Part shown: positions 47,957 to 57,296 of the stretch, in pieces
Numbering within the stretch: the first letter of the stretch is position 1
Layout: each line of letters starts with the position of its first letter
NCBI RefSeq assembly: GCF_014194695.1
Contig: NZ_JACIAH010000001.1
Span: 310,001-374,000, forward strand
Origin: Rhizobium sp. BK399
Lineage (GTDB): Bacteria > Pseudomonadota > Alphaproteobacteria > Rhizobiales > Rhizobiaceae
Length of the DNA stretch: 64,000 bases
Direction: 5' to 3'
The notes under the pieces: model-generated
Databases searched by the model: none
The model's input: the letters and a program-made list of their open reading frames with translations, nothing else
What the model was told of the DNA's origin: nothing
Made by a program: the position numbers and the translations under genes

Positions 47957-49891
47957 ATGGCACAACCGAACCCGGGCTCGCAGCCGGAACCGTCGCTTGA
48001 CGTGATCACGATCGGCCGATCCTCGGTCGATCTCTACGGCCAGCAGATCGGCTCGCGGCTTGAGGACATCGGCTCCTTTGCGAAGTCCGTCGGCGGCTGC
48101 CCTGCCAACATCGCAATCGGAACGGCGCGTCTAGGCCTCAAGTCAGGCCTGATCACCCGGGTCGGCGACGAACAGATGGGCCGCTTCATCATCGAGCAGT
48201 CGGCGCGTGAAGGCGTCGAGACGAAGGGCATCAAGACCGACAAGGAACGTCTTACGGCACTGGTGCTGCTCGCCGTCGAGGCCGAAGGCGTCTCGCCGAT
48301 GATCTTCTATCGTTCGGATTGCGCCGACATGGCGCTCGACGAGGGCGACATCGATGAGAGCTTCATAAAATCATCGCGCGCCGTGCTGGTGTCGGGCACG
48401 CATTTCTCCCGGCCGAATACGGAAGCCGCACAGCGCAAGGCGATCCGCATCGCCAAGGCCAACGGCCGCAAGGTTATCTTCGACATCGACTATCGGCCGA
48501 ATCTCTGGGGCCTTGCCGGCCACGCGGAAGGTTTCGAGCGCTATGTGAAGTCCGATCGCGTCTCCTCCAAGATGAAGGAGACGCTTCCCGATTGCGACCT
48601 GATCGTCGGAACCGAAGAAGAAATCCTCATTGCCTCAGGTGCCGATGACGTGCTCGGTGCTCTCAAGGAAATCCGTCGCCTGTCGCCGGCGACCATCGTT
48701 CTCAAGCGTGGTGCCATGGGCTGCATCGTCTACGATGGTCCGATCAGCGACAATCTGGAAGACGGCATTGTCGGCGAAGGCTTCCCCATCGAGGTGTTCA
48801 ACGTGCTCGGCGCCGGCGATGCCTTCATGTCGGGCCTGCTGCGCGGCTGGCTGAAGGACGAGCCGTTGAAGACCTGTGCCACCTGGGCGAATGCCTGCGG
48901 CGCCTTCGCCGTCTCCCGCCTCCTCTGCTCGCCTGAGTATCCGACCTGGGCCGAGCTCGATTTCTTCCTGAAGCACGGAAGCCAGCATCGTGCGCTGCGA
49001 AAGGACGAGGCGATCAATCACATCCACTGGGCTTCGACGCGCAAGGGCGATATTCCGCTTCTCATGGCGCTTGCGATCGACCACCGTTCGCAGCTCACCA
49101 GTGTCTGCGATGAGCTTGGCGTCGACTACAAGAAGATTGTGGCCTTCAAGCGCCTTGCTGTGGAAGCTGCTGCCCGCGTTGCCGATGGCCGCAGCGGCTA
49201 CGGCATGCTGATCGACGAGCGCTTCGGACGCGACGCCTTCTTCGATGCGGCAAGCAAGAATTTTGCTTGGATCGGCCGCCCGGTGGAACTGCCAGGGTCC
49301 AAGCCGCTGCGCTTCGAGTTCAGCCAGGACATCGGTTCGCAGCTCGTCGAGTGGCCGCTCGATCATTGCATCAAGTGCCTGTGCTTCTATCACCCGGACG
49401 ACCCGGCAGCGCTGAAGAGCGAACAGCAGGAGAAGTTGCGTACGCTCTTCGAAGCCGCACGCAAGGTTGGCCGCGAACTGCTGATCGAAATCATCGCCAG
49501 CAAAAACGGGCCGCTGACCGACGGCACCATTTCGACGGCAATGGAAGAACTCTATGCGCTCGGCATCAAGCCCGACTGGTGGAAGCTCGAACCTCAGGCT
49601 TCGACGGCCGCCTGGAAAAAGATCGAGGCCGTGATTGCCAAGAACGATCCATGGTGCCGCGGTATCGTGCTCCTCGGTCTCGAGGCTCCGGCGGACGAAC
49701 TGGTGAAGGGCTTCGAGGCGACGCTCGCTGCTCCGTCCGTCAAGGGCTTTGCGGTCGGTCGCACGATCTTTACCGAAGCGGCCCGCGGCTGGCTTTCCGG
49801 CAAGCTGAACGATGAGGAAGCGATATCAGACATGGCCGGACGCTTCCGCCAATTGACCGACGCCTGGTTGAAAACCCGCGGCCTGAATTAG
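47957..49891 (+). CDS. iolC: 5-dehydro-2-deoxygluconokinase fused to DUF2090
   Basis: A 644-residue fusion. The N-terminal PfkB kinase (about 15-330) shows SSVDLYGQQIGSRLEDI, GGCPANIAIGTARLG and NVLGAGDAFMSGLLRG (anion hole and catalytic Asp); it phosphorylates 2-deoxy-5-keto-gluconate. The C-terminal DUF2090 domain (about 335-640; PLLMALAIDHRSQL, KRLAVEAAARVADG) has an aldolase-like TIM-barrel look, and may act as the next-step aldolase in place of a separate IolJ; that is inference. GGGAGG precedes the ATG. Confidence 0.95.
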   Translation: MAQPNPGSQPEPSLDVITIGRSSVDLYGQQIGSRLEDIGSFAKSVGGCPANIAIGTARLGLKSGLITRVGDEQMGRFIIEQSAREGVETKGIKTDKERLTALVLLAVEAEGVSPMIFYRSDCADMALDEGDIDESFIKSSRAVLVSGTHFSRPNTEAAQRKAIRIAKANGRKVIFDIDYRPNLWGLAGHAEGFERYVKSDRVSSKMKETLPDCDLIVGTEEEILIASGADDVLGALKEIRRLSPATIVLKRGAMGCIVYDGPISDNLEDGIVGEGFPIEVFNVLGAGDAFMSGLLRGWLKDEPLKTCATWANACGAFAVSRLLCSPEYPTWAELDFFLKHGSQHRALRKDEAINHIHWASTRKGDIPLLMALAIDHRSQLTSVCDELGVDYKKIVAFKRLAVEAAARVADGRSGYGMLIDERFGRDAFFDAASKNFAWIGRPVELPGSKPLRFEFSQDIGSQLVEWPLDHCIKCLCFYHPDDPAALKSEQQEKLRTLFEAARKVGRELLIEIIASKNGPLTDGTISTAMEELYALGIKPDWWKLEPQASTAAWKKIEAVIAKNDPWCRGIVLLGLEAPADELVKGFEATLAAPSVKGFAVGRTIFTEAARGWLSGKLNDEEAISDMAGRFRQLTDAWLKTRGLN

Positions 49892-49914
49892 TTAAAGCAT
49901 TTGGGAGGTGCCCC

Positions 49915-51765
49915 ATGGGCAAGACTGTACGATTGACGATGGCTCAGGCCGTCACGCATTTCCTCAAGAAGCAGATGACCGTGGTCGACGGCAAGAAGGT
50001 GCCGATCTTCGGCGGCGTCTGGGCAATCTTCGGGCACGGCAATGTCGCCGGCATCGGCGAGGCGCTCTATCAGGTGCGTGGCGAACTGCCGACTTATCGC
50101 GCCCATAACGAGCAAGGCATGGCGCATGCAGCAATTGCCTATGCCAAGGCGAATTTTCGCCAGCGTTTCATGGCGTGCACGACGTCGATCGGTCCAGGCG
50201 CACTCAACATGGTGACGGCAGCCGGTGTTGCCCACGTCAACCGCATCCCGGTTCTCTACCTGCCCGGCGACGTCTTCGCCAATCGCGCGCCCGATCCGGT
50301 GTTGCAGCAGATCGAGGATTTCGGCGACGGCACGGTTTCGGCGAACGATGCTTTCCGTTCTGTTTCCCGGTATTTCGACCGCATCACACGGCCGGAGCAA
50401 ATCATCTCGGCGCTGAAGCGCGCCATGCAGGTGCTGACCGATCCCTATGATTGCGGCCCGGTGACGCTGTCATTGTGCCAGGACGTGCAGGCCGAAGCCT
50501 TCGATTATCCCGAGAGCTTCTTCGAGGAGCGTGTCTGGACCACGCGCCGCCCTCGCCCGGATGCCGATGAGTTGGCAAGCGCCATCGCGCTCATCAAGAA
50601 ATCAGAAAAGCCGGTCATCATTGCCGGCGGCGGCGTGCTCTATTCGCAGGCCACCAAGGAGCTCACGGCGTTTGCCGAGGAACACCGGATCCCCGTCGTC
50701 GTCACGCAGGCCGGTAAGTCGGCGATCGACGAGCGGCATCCGCTGGCGCTTGGCTCCGTCGGTGTGACCGGGACATCGGCCGCCAATGCCATTGCAACGG
50801 AAACGGACCTTATCATCGCGGTCGGCACACGTTGCCAGGACTTCACGACGGGCTCTTGGGCGCTTTTCCAGAACGACAAGCTCAAGATCCTCGGCCTCAA
50901 CATTGCCGCCTACGACGCAGCCAAGCATGACGGCCAGACGCTGGTGGCCGATGCCCGCGAAGGATTGAAGGCCGTTTCGAGCGGGCTTGCCGGCTGGAAG
51001 GCACCCGCTGGGCTCACCGAGAAGGCCGAACGGGAAAAGAAGGTCTGGATGGACGCCGCCGCCAAGGCGATGGCGAGCACCAATGCCGCCCTACCCTCCG
51101 ACGCCCAGGTGATCGGCGCTGTTACCCGTTCGATCGATCTCGAAAAGGCCATCGGCCTATGTGCTGCCGGCGGTCTGCCGGGCGAGATGCACAAGCTCTG
51201 GCCGGCGACCGCGCCCGGCAGCTACCACATGGAATATGGCTTCTCCTGCATGGGCTACGAGATTGCCGGCGGCCTTGGCGCCAAGATGGCGCATCCTGAG
51301 AAGGAAGTCTTCGTCCTTGTCGGCGACGGGTCCTACATGATGCTGAATTCCGAGCTCGCGACGTCGGTCATGCTCGGGCTGAAGCTCAACATCGTCCTGC
51401 TCGACAACCGTGGTTATGGCTGCATCAACCGGCTGCAGATGGCGACCGGTGGTGCGAACTTCAACAATCTGCTGAAGGACGCGCACTACGAAGTCATGCC
51501 CGAGATCGACTTCCGCGCACATGCCGAGAGCATGGGCGCCATCGCGGTCAAGGTTGCGTCGATCGCCGAGCTGGAGAAGGCAATTGCCGACTCGAAGAAG
51601 AACGATCGCACCTCGGTCTTCGTGATCGACACCGATCCGCTGATCACCACGGATGCAGGTGGCTACTGGTGGGACGTTGCCGTTCCCGAAGTCAGCCCGC
51701 GCGAGCAGGTCAACAAGGCGCACGCGGCTTACGTCAAGGCGCGCGCCGCCCAGCGCATCGGCTGA
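49915..51765 (+). CDS. iolD: 3D-trihydroxycyclohexane-1,2-dione hydrolase
   Basis: A 616-residue thiamin-diphosphate enzyme that opens the inositol ring. It contains YRAHNEQGMAHAAIAYAKA (activating Glu), TTSIGPGALNM and the ThDP-binding stretch VGDGSYMMLNSELA followed 12 residues later by NIVLLDN. Length and the MTMAQAVTHFLKKQ-like start match IolD. It lies 23 bases after iolC. Confidence 0.96.
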   Translation: MGKTVRLTMAQAVTHFLKKQMTVVDGKKVPIFGGVWAIFGHGNVAGIGEALYQVRGELPTYRAHNEQGMAHAAIAYAKANFRQRFMACTTSIGPGALNMVTAAGVAHVNRIPVLYLPGDVFANRAPDPVLQQIEDFGDGTVSANDAFRSVSRYFDRITRPEQIISALKRAMQVLTDPYDCGPVTLSLCQDVQAEAFDYPESFFEERVWTTRRPRPDADELASAIALIKKSEKPVIIAGGGVLYSQATKELTAFAEEHRIPVVVTQAGKSAIDERHPLALGSVGVTGTSAANAIATETDLIIAVGTRCQDFTTGSWALFQNDKLKILGLNIAAYDAAKHDGQTLVADAREGLKAVSSGLAGWKAPAGLTEKAEREKKVWMDAAAKAMASTNAALPSDAQVIGAVTRSIDLEKAIGLCAAGGLPGEMHKLWPATAPGSYHMEYGFSCMGYEIAGGLGAKMAHPEKEVFVLVGDGSYMMLNSELATSVMLGLKLNIVLLDNRGYGCINRLQMATGGANFNNLLKDAHYEVMPEIDFRAHAESMGAIAVKVASIAELEKAIADSKKNDRTSVFVIDTDPLITTDAGGYWWDVAVPEVSPREQVNKAHAAYVKARAAQRIG

Positions 51766-51831
51766 TCGACTGATTTCATCTTCTGGAAGAGCGGCGACGC
51801 TCTTCCGACAATGCTTTTGAGGAGACTATTG

Positions 51832-52749
51832 ATGAAGGCCAAACTTGGCATGTCGCCGATCGCCTGGTGGAACGACGATCTTCCCGAGCTCAGCGACGAC
51901 GTATCCCTGGAAGAATGCCTGCGCCAGTCGCGCGGCGCCGGCTTTACCGGCATGGAACAGGGCCGCCGCTTTCCGAACAATCCGGCCGAGATGTTGCCGA
52001 TCCTGCGCGCCGCCGACGTGACGCTTTGCGGCGGCTGGTTCTCTGGCACGCTCGTCGACGAGGAGCTCGCGGCCAACAAGGATCGCATCGCGCCGATGAT
52101 CGAGCTGTTCAAGGCTGTCAACGCGCCCTGCATCGTCTATGGCGAAGTTGGCCGCTCCATCCAGGGCGACCGCTCCATGCCACTCGCCACCAAGCCGCGC
52201 CTCTCGGATGACGAGATGAAGGCCTATGCGCGCAAGGTCACGCAGTTCGGCGAATGGTGCGCCGAGCAGGGCATGCCGCTTTCCTATCACCACCATATGG
52301 CCGCCGTCGTCGAGACCGAGCCGGAACTCGACGCCTTCATGCGCAATTCGGGCGAAGGCATTCCGCTCCTGCTCGACGCTGGGCACCTGGCTTTTGCCGG
52401 CGGCGACGTTTTGCGCGCCGTCGACAATCACCACGCCCGTATCAACCACGTTCACGTCAAGGACATCCGCAAGTCGGTCGTCGATGGATTGGACCGTAGC
52501 AAGCAATCCTTCCTCGACGCGGTGGCGCTCGGCGCGTTTACCGTACCGGGCGACGGTTCGCTCGATTTCGGCGCCATCGTCAAGCGGTTTGCCGGTTACG
52601 GATACGAAGGCTGGTTTGTCGTCGAGGCCGAACAGGATCCGCGCAAGGCGCCGCCGCAGAAGATGGCTGAGATCGGTCATGCCGAGCTGATGCGGGTGAT
52701 GACGGCGGCTGGCTATACGGTCGAGACAGAAGGTTTCCCGAAGGGGTGA
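51832..52749 (+). CDS. iolE: Inosose (2-keto-myo-inositol) dehydratase
   Basis: A 305-residue TIM-barrel protein that dehydrates 2-keto-myo-inositol. MKAKLGMSPIAWWNDDLPEL is the characteristic IolE start; SYHHHMAAVVETEPELDAFM, LLLDAGHLAFAGGD and INHVHVKDIR provide metal ligands. ATG 51832 with GAGGAG is chosen over 51811. Confidence 0.96.
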   Translation: MKAKLGMSPIAWWNDDLPELSDDVSLEECLRQSRGAGFTGMEQGRRFPNNPAEMLPILRAADVTLCGGWFSGTLVDEELAANKDRIAPMIELFKAVNAPCIVYGEVGRSIQGDRSMPLATKPRLSDDEMKAYARKVTQFGEWCAEQGMPLSYHHHMAAVVETEPELDAFMRNSGEGIPLLLDAGHLAFAGGDVLRAVDNHHARINHVHVKDIRKSVVDGLDRSKQSFLDAVALGAFTVPGDGSLDFGAIVKRFAGYGYEGWFVVEAEQDPRKAPPQKMAEIGHAELMRVMTAAGYTVETEGFPKG

Positions 52750-52825
52750 CGAGAGGTGCTCCGTCTGAGGACGGGGCACCAACTTCTCCCCCTATGGGGA
52801 AATTTGCAGGCAATGGAGAGTACCG

Positions 52826-53620
52826 ATGCCAAACCTGAAAGTGAAACCATCCAGCACGCATGGCCGCGTCACTCATGTGACGCCTGAAAGCGCGGGCTGG
52901 ACTTACGTTGGCTTCGATATGCATCGGCTCAAGCCTGATGAAACCGTCTCAGGCGAGGCAAGCGACCGCGAAGTCTGCCTTGTCTGGGTGTCAGGCAAGG
53001 GCAAGGCAAATGCCGCAGGCGAGGATTTCGGCTCCGTCGGCGGGCGTATGAGCCCGTTCGAGGGTGCGCCACACTCGCTCTATGTACCGGCCGGCTCCAG
53101 CTGGTCGGTAACGGCCGAAACGGACCTCGAGCTCGCCGTCTGCTCTGCGCCTGGCGGTGGTGACTATAAAGCAAAGCTGATTTCGCCCGGCGTGCACCCG
53201 CAGTTCCAGCGCGGCAAGGGCTCGAATGTGCGTCTCGTGACCAACATCATGCCCGAAGACGACAATTCCGCCCATTCGCTGCTGGTTGTCGAGGTCATCA
53301 CGCCGAGCGGAAACACCTCGTCCTATCCGTCGCACAAGCACGATCAGGACAATCTTCCGAATGAGAGCCTGCTGGAAGAAACCTATTATCACCGCATGAA
53401 CCCGCCGCAGGGCTTTGCGTTCCAGCGTATCTACACCGACGATCGCTCGCTCGATGAGGCGATGGCGGTGGAAAATGGCGATGTGACGCTGGTGCCGAAG
53501 GGCTATCACCCCTGCGCCACCATTCACGGCTACGACCTCTACTATCTCAACGTCATGGCCGGGCCGAAGCGTGTGTGGAAGTTCCACAATGCGCCGGAGC
53601 ACGAGTGGCTGCTGAAATAA
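52826..53620 (+). CDS. iolB: 5-deoxy-glucuronate isomerase
   Basis: A 264-residue double-cupin protein that isomerises 5-deoxy-glucuronate to 2-deoxy-5-keto-gluconate, the IolC substrate. YPSHKHDQDNLPNESLLEETYYHRMNPPQGFAFQRIYTDD contains the cupin metal ligands and GYHPCATIHGYDLYYLNVMAG the second set. It ends the iolCDEB run. Confidence 0.95.
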   Translation: MPNLKVKPSSTHGRVTHVTPESAGWTYVGFDMHRLKPDETVSGEASDREVCLVWVSGKGKANAAGEDFGSVGGRMSPFEGAPHSLYVPAGSSWSVTAETDLELAVCSAPGGGDYKAKLISPGVHPQFQRGKGSNVRLVTNIMPEDDNSAHSLLVVEVITPSGNTSSYPSHKHDQDNLPNESLLEETYYHRMNPPQGFAFQRIYTDDRSLDEAMAVENGDVTLVPKGYHPCATIHGYDLYYLNVMAGPKRVWKFHNAPEHEWLLK

Positions 53621-53710
53621 GACGACGTAGAATCGCTAAATAATCTGACAGCGGGCGAGCCGTGCGGATGGTTCACTGCCTCCATCGAAATCAACCGATG
53701 GAGGACTACC

Positions 53711-53929
53711 ATGCACGGCTCAACCACCATTCTTGCGGCCGGCAGCCGTTCGGCCAAGCCATCGCGGCTCCCAACCGCGCTTCTCTCCTTTTATCACTGG
53801 ACGGCTCACAAATTGAGACAGCGGCGCGACCTGAACGCTGTCATGGAGCTTTCCGACGAGCAGCTGAAAGATATCGGCCTGTCGCGCTATCAGACCGAAA
53901 GCGATGTGCACGTCTATTGCCGGGACTGA
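53711..53929 (+). CDS. DUF1127 small protein
   Basis: A 72-residue protein; the C-terminal part LRQRRDLNAVMELSDEQLKDIGLSR is the DUF1127 (YjiS-like) motif, rich in basic residues. Rhizobia hold many of these, some affecting carbon/phosphate metabolism and RNA turnover. GGAGG at about 53700 precedes the ATG. It lies between iolB and the AraC gene. Confidence 0.88.
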   Translation: MHGSTTILAAGSRSAKPSRLPTALLSFYHWTAHKLRQRRDLNAVMELSDEQLKDIGLSRYQTESDVHVYCRD

Positions 53930-53982
53930 ACTGTGCTAGGATGCCGATAGCAGGCTTCATGCATGCAACTTCCGGAACCGTC

Positions 53983-54816
53983 ATGACGCAATTCTCGACC
54001 GAGCTGCTGCTGAAGACGAAGACGGTCACGATCCGTGACGTCATCTGTAATGGCGCGTGCCGGCATAAAAGCGACGAGGAATGCGCCCACAGGACGAGCC
54101 TGGTCTATCCTTACCGCGGTGTTTTCATGCGTCACGTCGGGCGCAACGACACCGTGGCGGAGGCGAACCAGATGCTGTTCTTCAATACCGCGCAAGGCTA
54201 TCGGATCAGCCACCCAGTCGAAGGCGGCGATGCCTGTATCGACCTATCCATCGACGAAGCATTGCTTGCCGAGCTGGCGCCGAAAGATCAGATGCAGCCG
54301 GGAGAGCTTTTCGGCTTCCGCCGGCAGCGGCGGCGGATCGACCCACGGGCGCAGGCGCTCGTGGCGCTGTTGCGTCACGGCCTGCATCGCAAGGCTGCCG
54401 AGACATTGGAAGCCGAAACGCTGGCATTGACGCTCGTCCGCCGGTCGCTCGGAGAACGAACATCACATGCAGCAGGTGCCAGCGTCGGGCGGCAGAAGCT
54501 TGTCGACCGGGCAAAGCTCGCTCTCTCCTCGGATCTCGCGCGGCGGTGGACGCTTGCCGAAATTGCCAGCGAAGTCGGCGTTTCGCCGGTTTATCTCACG
54601 CAGGTCTTCCAGCAGGTCGAGGCCACCCCGCTTTACCGCTACCAACTGCGGCTCCGCCTTGCCAGAGCGCTCGACCTGCTCGGACAATACGACGACCTGA
54701 CGGCGCTCGGCCTGGAACTGGGCTTTTCCAGCCACAGCCACTTCACCTCCTCGTTCCGCCAGAACTATGGTCAGACGCCCGCGGAATTCCAGCGCGCGGC
54801 GCGGCTTCGGCGCTGA
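53983..54816 (+). CDS. AraC-family transcription regulator
   Basis: A 277-residue regulator. The N-terminal half is a sensor with a Cys-rich patch (CNGACRHKSDEECAHR), the C-terminal half a double helix-turn-helix (WTLAEIASEVGVSPVYLTQVFQQV and DLTALGLELGFSSHSHFTSSFRQNYGQTPAEFQ). Start: ATG 53983 (MTQFSTE); 53959 and 53941 are in frame. Earlier codons overlap DUF1127 in another frame. The four Cys and His could bind metal. Confidence 0.88.
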   Translation: MTQFSTELLLKTKTVTIRDVICNGACRHKSDEECAHRTSLVYPYRGVFMRHVGRNDTVAEANQMLFFNTAQGYRISHPVEGGDACIDLSIDEALLAELAPKDQMQPGELFGFRRQRRRIDPRAQALVALLRHGLHRKAAETLEAETLALTLVRRSLGERTSHAAGASVGRQKLVDRAKLALSSDLARRWTLAEIASEVGVSPVYLTQVFQQVEATPLYRYQLRLRLARALDLLGQYDDLTALGLELGFSSHSHFTSSFRQNYGQTPAEFQRAARLRR

Positions 54817-54908
54817 CAAGTTGCTAAAGAATTCGACAGCGGCGGCCGCGGCGAAAGTGCTCTGATGGTCCGGTCCCAAATGGGACATGAAACCGGAGGA
54901 TCATTGCC

Positions 54909-55271
54909 GTGAAGAAAACCACCTGTGCCGCCTGCGACTGCGAACTCGGGCCGGATGTCATCAGTGTCAAGCTCGGCGGAAAGACCGTCGAGGTGTGCTG
55001 CCAGGAATGCGCCGAGGCGCTCAAGGAAGCCGATGCTGCAGCGACCACGGCCAGGCGAGCAACAATGAGTGAACAGGAGAGCCGCGCCCATGAGGCGCGG
55101 CTCTCGTCTTTCAGGCGGGAAGCAGGCCGTAGCGCCAGCCCCTGCTTTTCGCCAAGCGAACAAGCACCCAGGCAGCGAGCAGCAGCATGCACAATTCCGC
55201 ATAGACCGGCACCATCCAGATGCCCATCTCGCCGAAGAGATGCGGCAGCAGGAAAGTCAGGGGCAGCGTGA
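54909..55271 (+). CDS. Small Cys-rich metal-binding protein, possibly run-on
   Basis: GTG 54909 opens MKKTTCAACDCELGPDVISV and then VCCQECAEALKEADAA: two CxxC-like pairs as in small zinc or heavy-metal-binding proteins. The expected product is about 50 residues, but this frame continues through a terminator-like hairpin at 55077-55105 and 160 bases antisense to the MATE gene, giving a 120-residue ORF with an Arg/Ser/Pro-rich tail that looks non-coding. In the +1 frame a TGA at 55066-55068 would end it. Confidence 0.6.
   Translation: MKKTTCAACDCELGPDVISVKLGGKTVEVCCQECAEALKEADAAATTARRATMSEQESRAHEARLSSFRREAGRSASPCFSPSEQAPRQRAAACTIPHRPAPSRCPSRRRDAAAGKSGAA
55077..55105. terminator. 12-bp hairpin between convergent genes
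   Basis: 55077-55088 pairs perfectly with 55094-55105 around CATGA. GTCTTTC follows on the plus strand. It sits just before the MATE stop and within the run-on frame of the metal-binding gene, and could end transcripts from both sides. Confidence 0.7.
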
Positions 55272-56478
55272 AGAGATAGGGCCTTGAGAGGCCGAAGATC
55301 GCCGCGCGCTTTGCATCCCCGATCGACTGGAAATAGCCCGAGAGCACGATCATCTGGCCGAAGAGGAAATAGCAGCCGACCGTCCAGGGCAGGATGCGCG
55401 CCACCTCGCTCATCACAGCAGGATCGCTAACGAAGATCGCCCCGAACCGTCCGGCCAGCAATTCGACGACCAGCTCGATGGATGCGCAATAGACGAGCGC
55501 CGAGACCATCGCGATCCGCAGGCTGCGGCCAACTCGATCGGAGAGCCCTGCCCCGAAATTGTTGCCTGAGATGGTCTGGAAGGCGACGTTGAGGCCGAGC
55601 AGCGGCAGATAGGCGAAGGTCATGATCCGCGTGATGATGCCGTAGGCGCCGATCGTCGCCACGTAGTCGGACCTGCCCCAGAGCGAAAGATTGAAGATCA
55701 CCGCGGCCGAGCTCAACGAAATCCCGATGAAACCGAGACTCATGGGCATGCCCAATGCGAGGATGGTTTTCCATTCGCCAGCCGCGCCGCGACCTGCCGG
55801 TCGCAAGGCGTCTGCCTTGAGCCAGCGATAGGCGAGGATTGCGGCAAGGCAGATCGCTTGCGCCGAGACGGTGCCGATCGCGGAACCGGCAACGCCCCAC
55901 TGCATCACCGCCATGAAAAACCAGTTGGCTGCGATGTTGAGGAGCGATGCGGCGAGCGTCACGGCGGTCATGAAGGCGATCCGACCTTCGCAGCGCAGGG
56001 CATCGATGTTCAGCGACAGGAAGAAGGCGATGACCGCCGAGCCGATCATGATCGCCATGAAGAGCGTGGCGTTCGCGGCCACCGTCGCGTTGCCTTCGGC
56101 GGCCGCCTCGACGATCCGCCAGCCGATACTCCAATAGACGAGATTGAGTGCGGCCACGACTGCGATCGCCAGGAGATGCGCAGTGGCAAACGTCCGGCGC
56201 GCGGTCGGCCTGTCTCCTGCACCGAGCTGGCGCGCAAGGATGCTTGCCATGCCGTTCGATACGAGGGATTGCAGGGCGATGACCATCATCAGCCCGGGAA
56301 AGATGAGCGTGACTGCCGAGAGCGCTGCCGGCCCGACATAGGCACCGAGAAAGTAGGCGTCGACCACGGCGAAGAGCCCATTGATCGTGGTGATCATGAT
56401 GATCGGCGCTGCCGTCCGCGCGAAGACGACGGCAAGCGGGGCGGTCAGAAACGTGTTCTTTTCAGCATTGTTTTTCAT
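55111..56478 (-). CDS. MATE-family efflux transporter
   Basis: A 455-residue inner-membrane protein with twelve predicted helices in two repeats. FARTAAPIIMITTINGLFAVVDAYFLGAYVGPAALSAV and the matching second-half segment ALGMPMSLGFIGISLSSAAVIFN are typical of MATE exporters driven by Na+ or H+. The drug or metabolite is unknown. Upstream lies the Glyoxalase_8-like gene on the same strand. Confidence 0.92.
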   Translation of the reverse strand: MKNNAEKNTFLTAPLAVVFARTAAPIIMITTINGLFAVVDAYFLGAYVGPAALSAVTLIFPGLMMVIALQSLVSNGMASILARQLGAGDRPTARRTFATAHLLAIAVVAALNLVYWSIGWRIVEAAAEGNATVAANATLFMAIMIGSAVIAFFLSLNIDALRCEGRIAFMTAVTLAASLLNIAANWFFMAVMQWGVAGSAIGTVSAQAICLAAILAYRWLKADALRPAGRGAAGEWKTILALGMPMSLGFIGISLSSAAVIFNLSLWGRSDYVATIGAYGIITRIMTFAYLPLLGLNVAFQTISGNNFGAGLSDRVGRSLRIAMVSALVYCASIELVVELLAGRFGAIFVSDPAVMSEVARILPWTVGCYFLFGQMIVLSGYFQSIGDAKRAAIFGLSRPYLFTLPLTFLLPHLFGEMGIWMVPVYAELCMLLLAAWVLVRLAKSRGWRYGLLPA

Positions 56479-56541
56479 AGGGATACCGAAGAGCTACGGC
56501 ACGCGGCTGCGGGCCGTGTGGGACGGAAAACCGGGAACGGC

Positions 56542-56979
56542 TCAGATGTCGAGAACGAGGTGGGGAACGCCGTTCGACGTCTTGCGCGGCGACACGCCGT
56601 TGCCGTCGACCTGTGCATTGATGCGCTGCCGGAACGCCGAGAAACTCTCGAAGGTCACGACATCGACAGGCTCGTCGAAGTGGATGGTGATCTTGTGGAG
56701 CCCTCCACCGTGCGCCGAAAGCGCCAGGATCTTGCCGCTGAACGCCTGGTTCAGATACCGGCCGCGGACTTGGGCGCCGACGGAAAGCGCGGCGATCGGC
56801 TCTTCGTTTGGCCGCGTCGCAAGCGCGGAAAGCGTGTTCCAGTCACGCAGGCCGTGCTGTTGCGCGACAAGCTCAAGGGCGGCGCTGTGGGAGATCGCGG
56901 TGCCGCGTGTTTCCATCGCCTGACGAAGACGCTTCGCCTGCGATTTCAGTTCTTCGATCGTTGGATATGCAGTGGTCAC
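56542..56979 (-). CDS. Glyoxalase_8-like small protein
   Basis: A 145-residue protein; IEELKSQAKRLRQAMETRG, ISHSAALELVAQQHGLRDWNTLSALA resembles the short N-terminal domain found in proteins labelled glyoxalase-superfamily (Glyoxalase_8) in Rhizobiales. A small beta domain follows. Function unknown. Same strand as MATE, 63 bases upstream. Confidence 0.72.
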   Translation of the reverse strand: MTTAYPTIEELKSQAKRLRQAMETRGTAISHSAALELVAQQHGLRDWNTLSALATRPNEEPIAALSVGAQVRGRYLNQAFSGKILALSAHGGGLHKITIHFDEPVDVVTFESFSAFRQRINAQVDGNGVSPRKTSNGVPHLVLDI

Positions 56980-57296
56980 GGATTCAGCCTTTCGGAAGGC
57001 ATGCCATTTCGACCGTTACAAGGGAGCTCGCATTGCCTGCAGTCAGCATGCACCAAATGGCTGTGACTGAATCTTGCCGAGGACTTCACCATGGACTTTT
57101 CGTCCGCGAGCGGCCGGCGCCTCGAGCCATGTCCGATATGCTTGAAGGGCGACGGACTGTCAAGCAGGCCCGTCTTGCCCAAGAATGAGCCATTTTGCTC
57201 TCCAGACAGGCATAAGCTTCAGATTGTAGGGAGATTGTTCAGAAGTTGTCAGCAATCTTGCGCTAATCTCGAAGCGTACAACAAGCGGAGGCTACC
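56980..57296. other. Intergenic, no gene called
   Basis: A 317-base gap between a minus and a plus gene; it should contain both promoters. The open frames in it lack ribosome binding sites and look non-coding. AGCGGAGG at 57285-57292 is the PilZ-like gene's ribosome binding site. Confidence 0.5.

Noticed and set aside
55427..57066. Large open frames opposite or alongside the MATE gene
   Set aside because: Their peptides are Arg/Asp/Gly-rich with no recognisable domain; the MATE protein with twelve helices is the real product.
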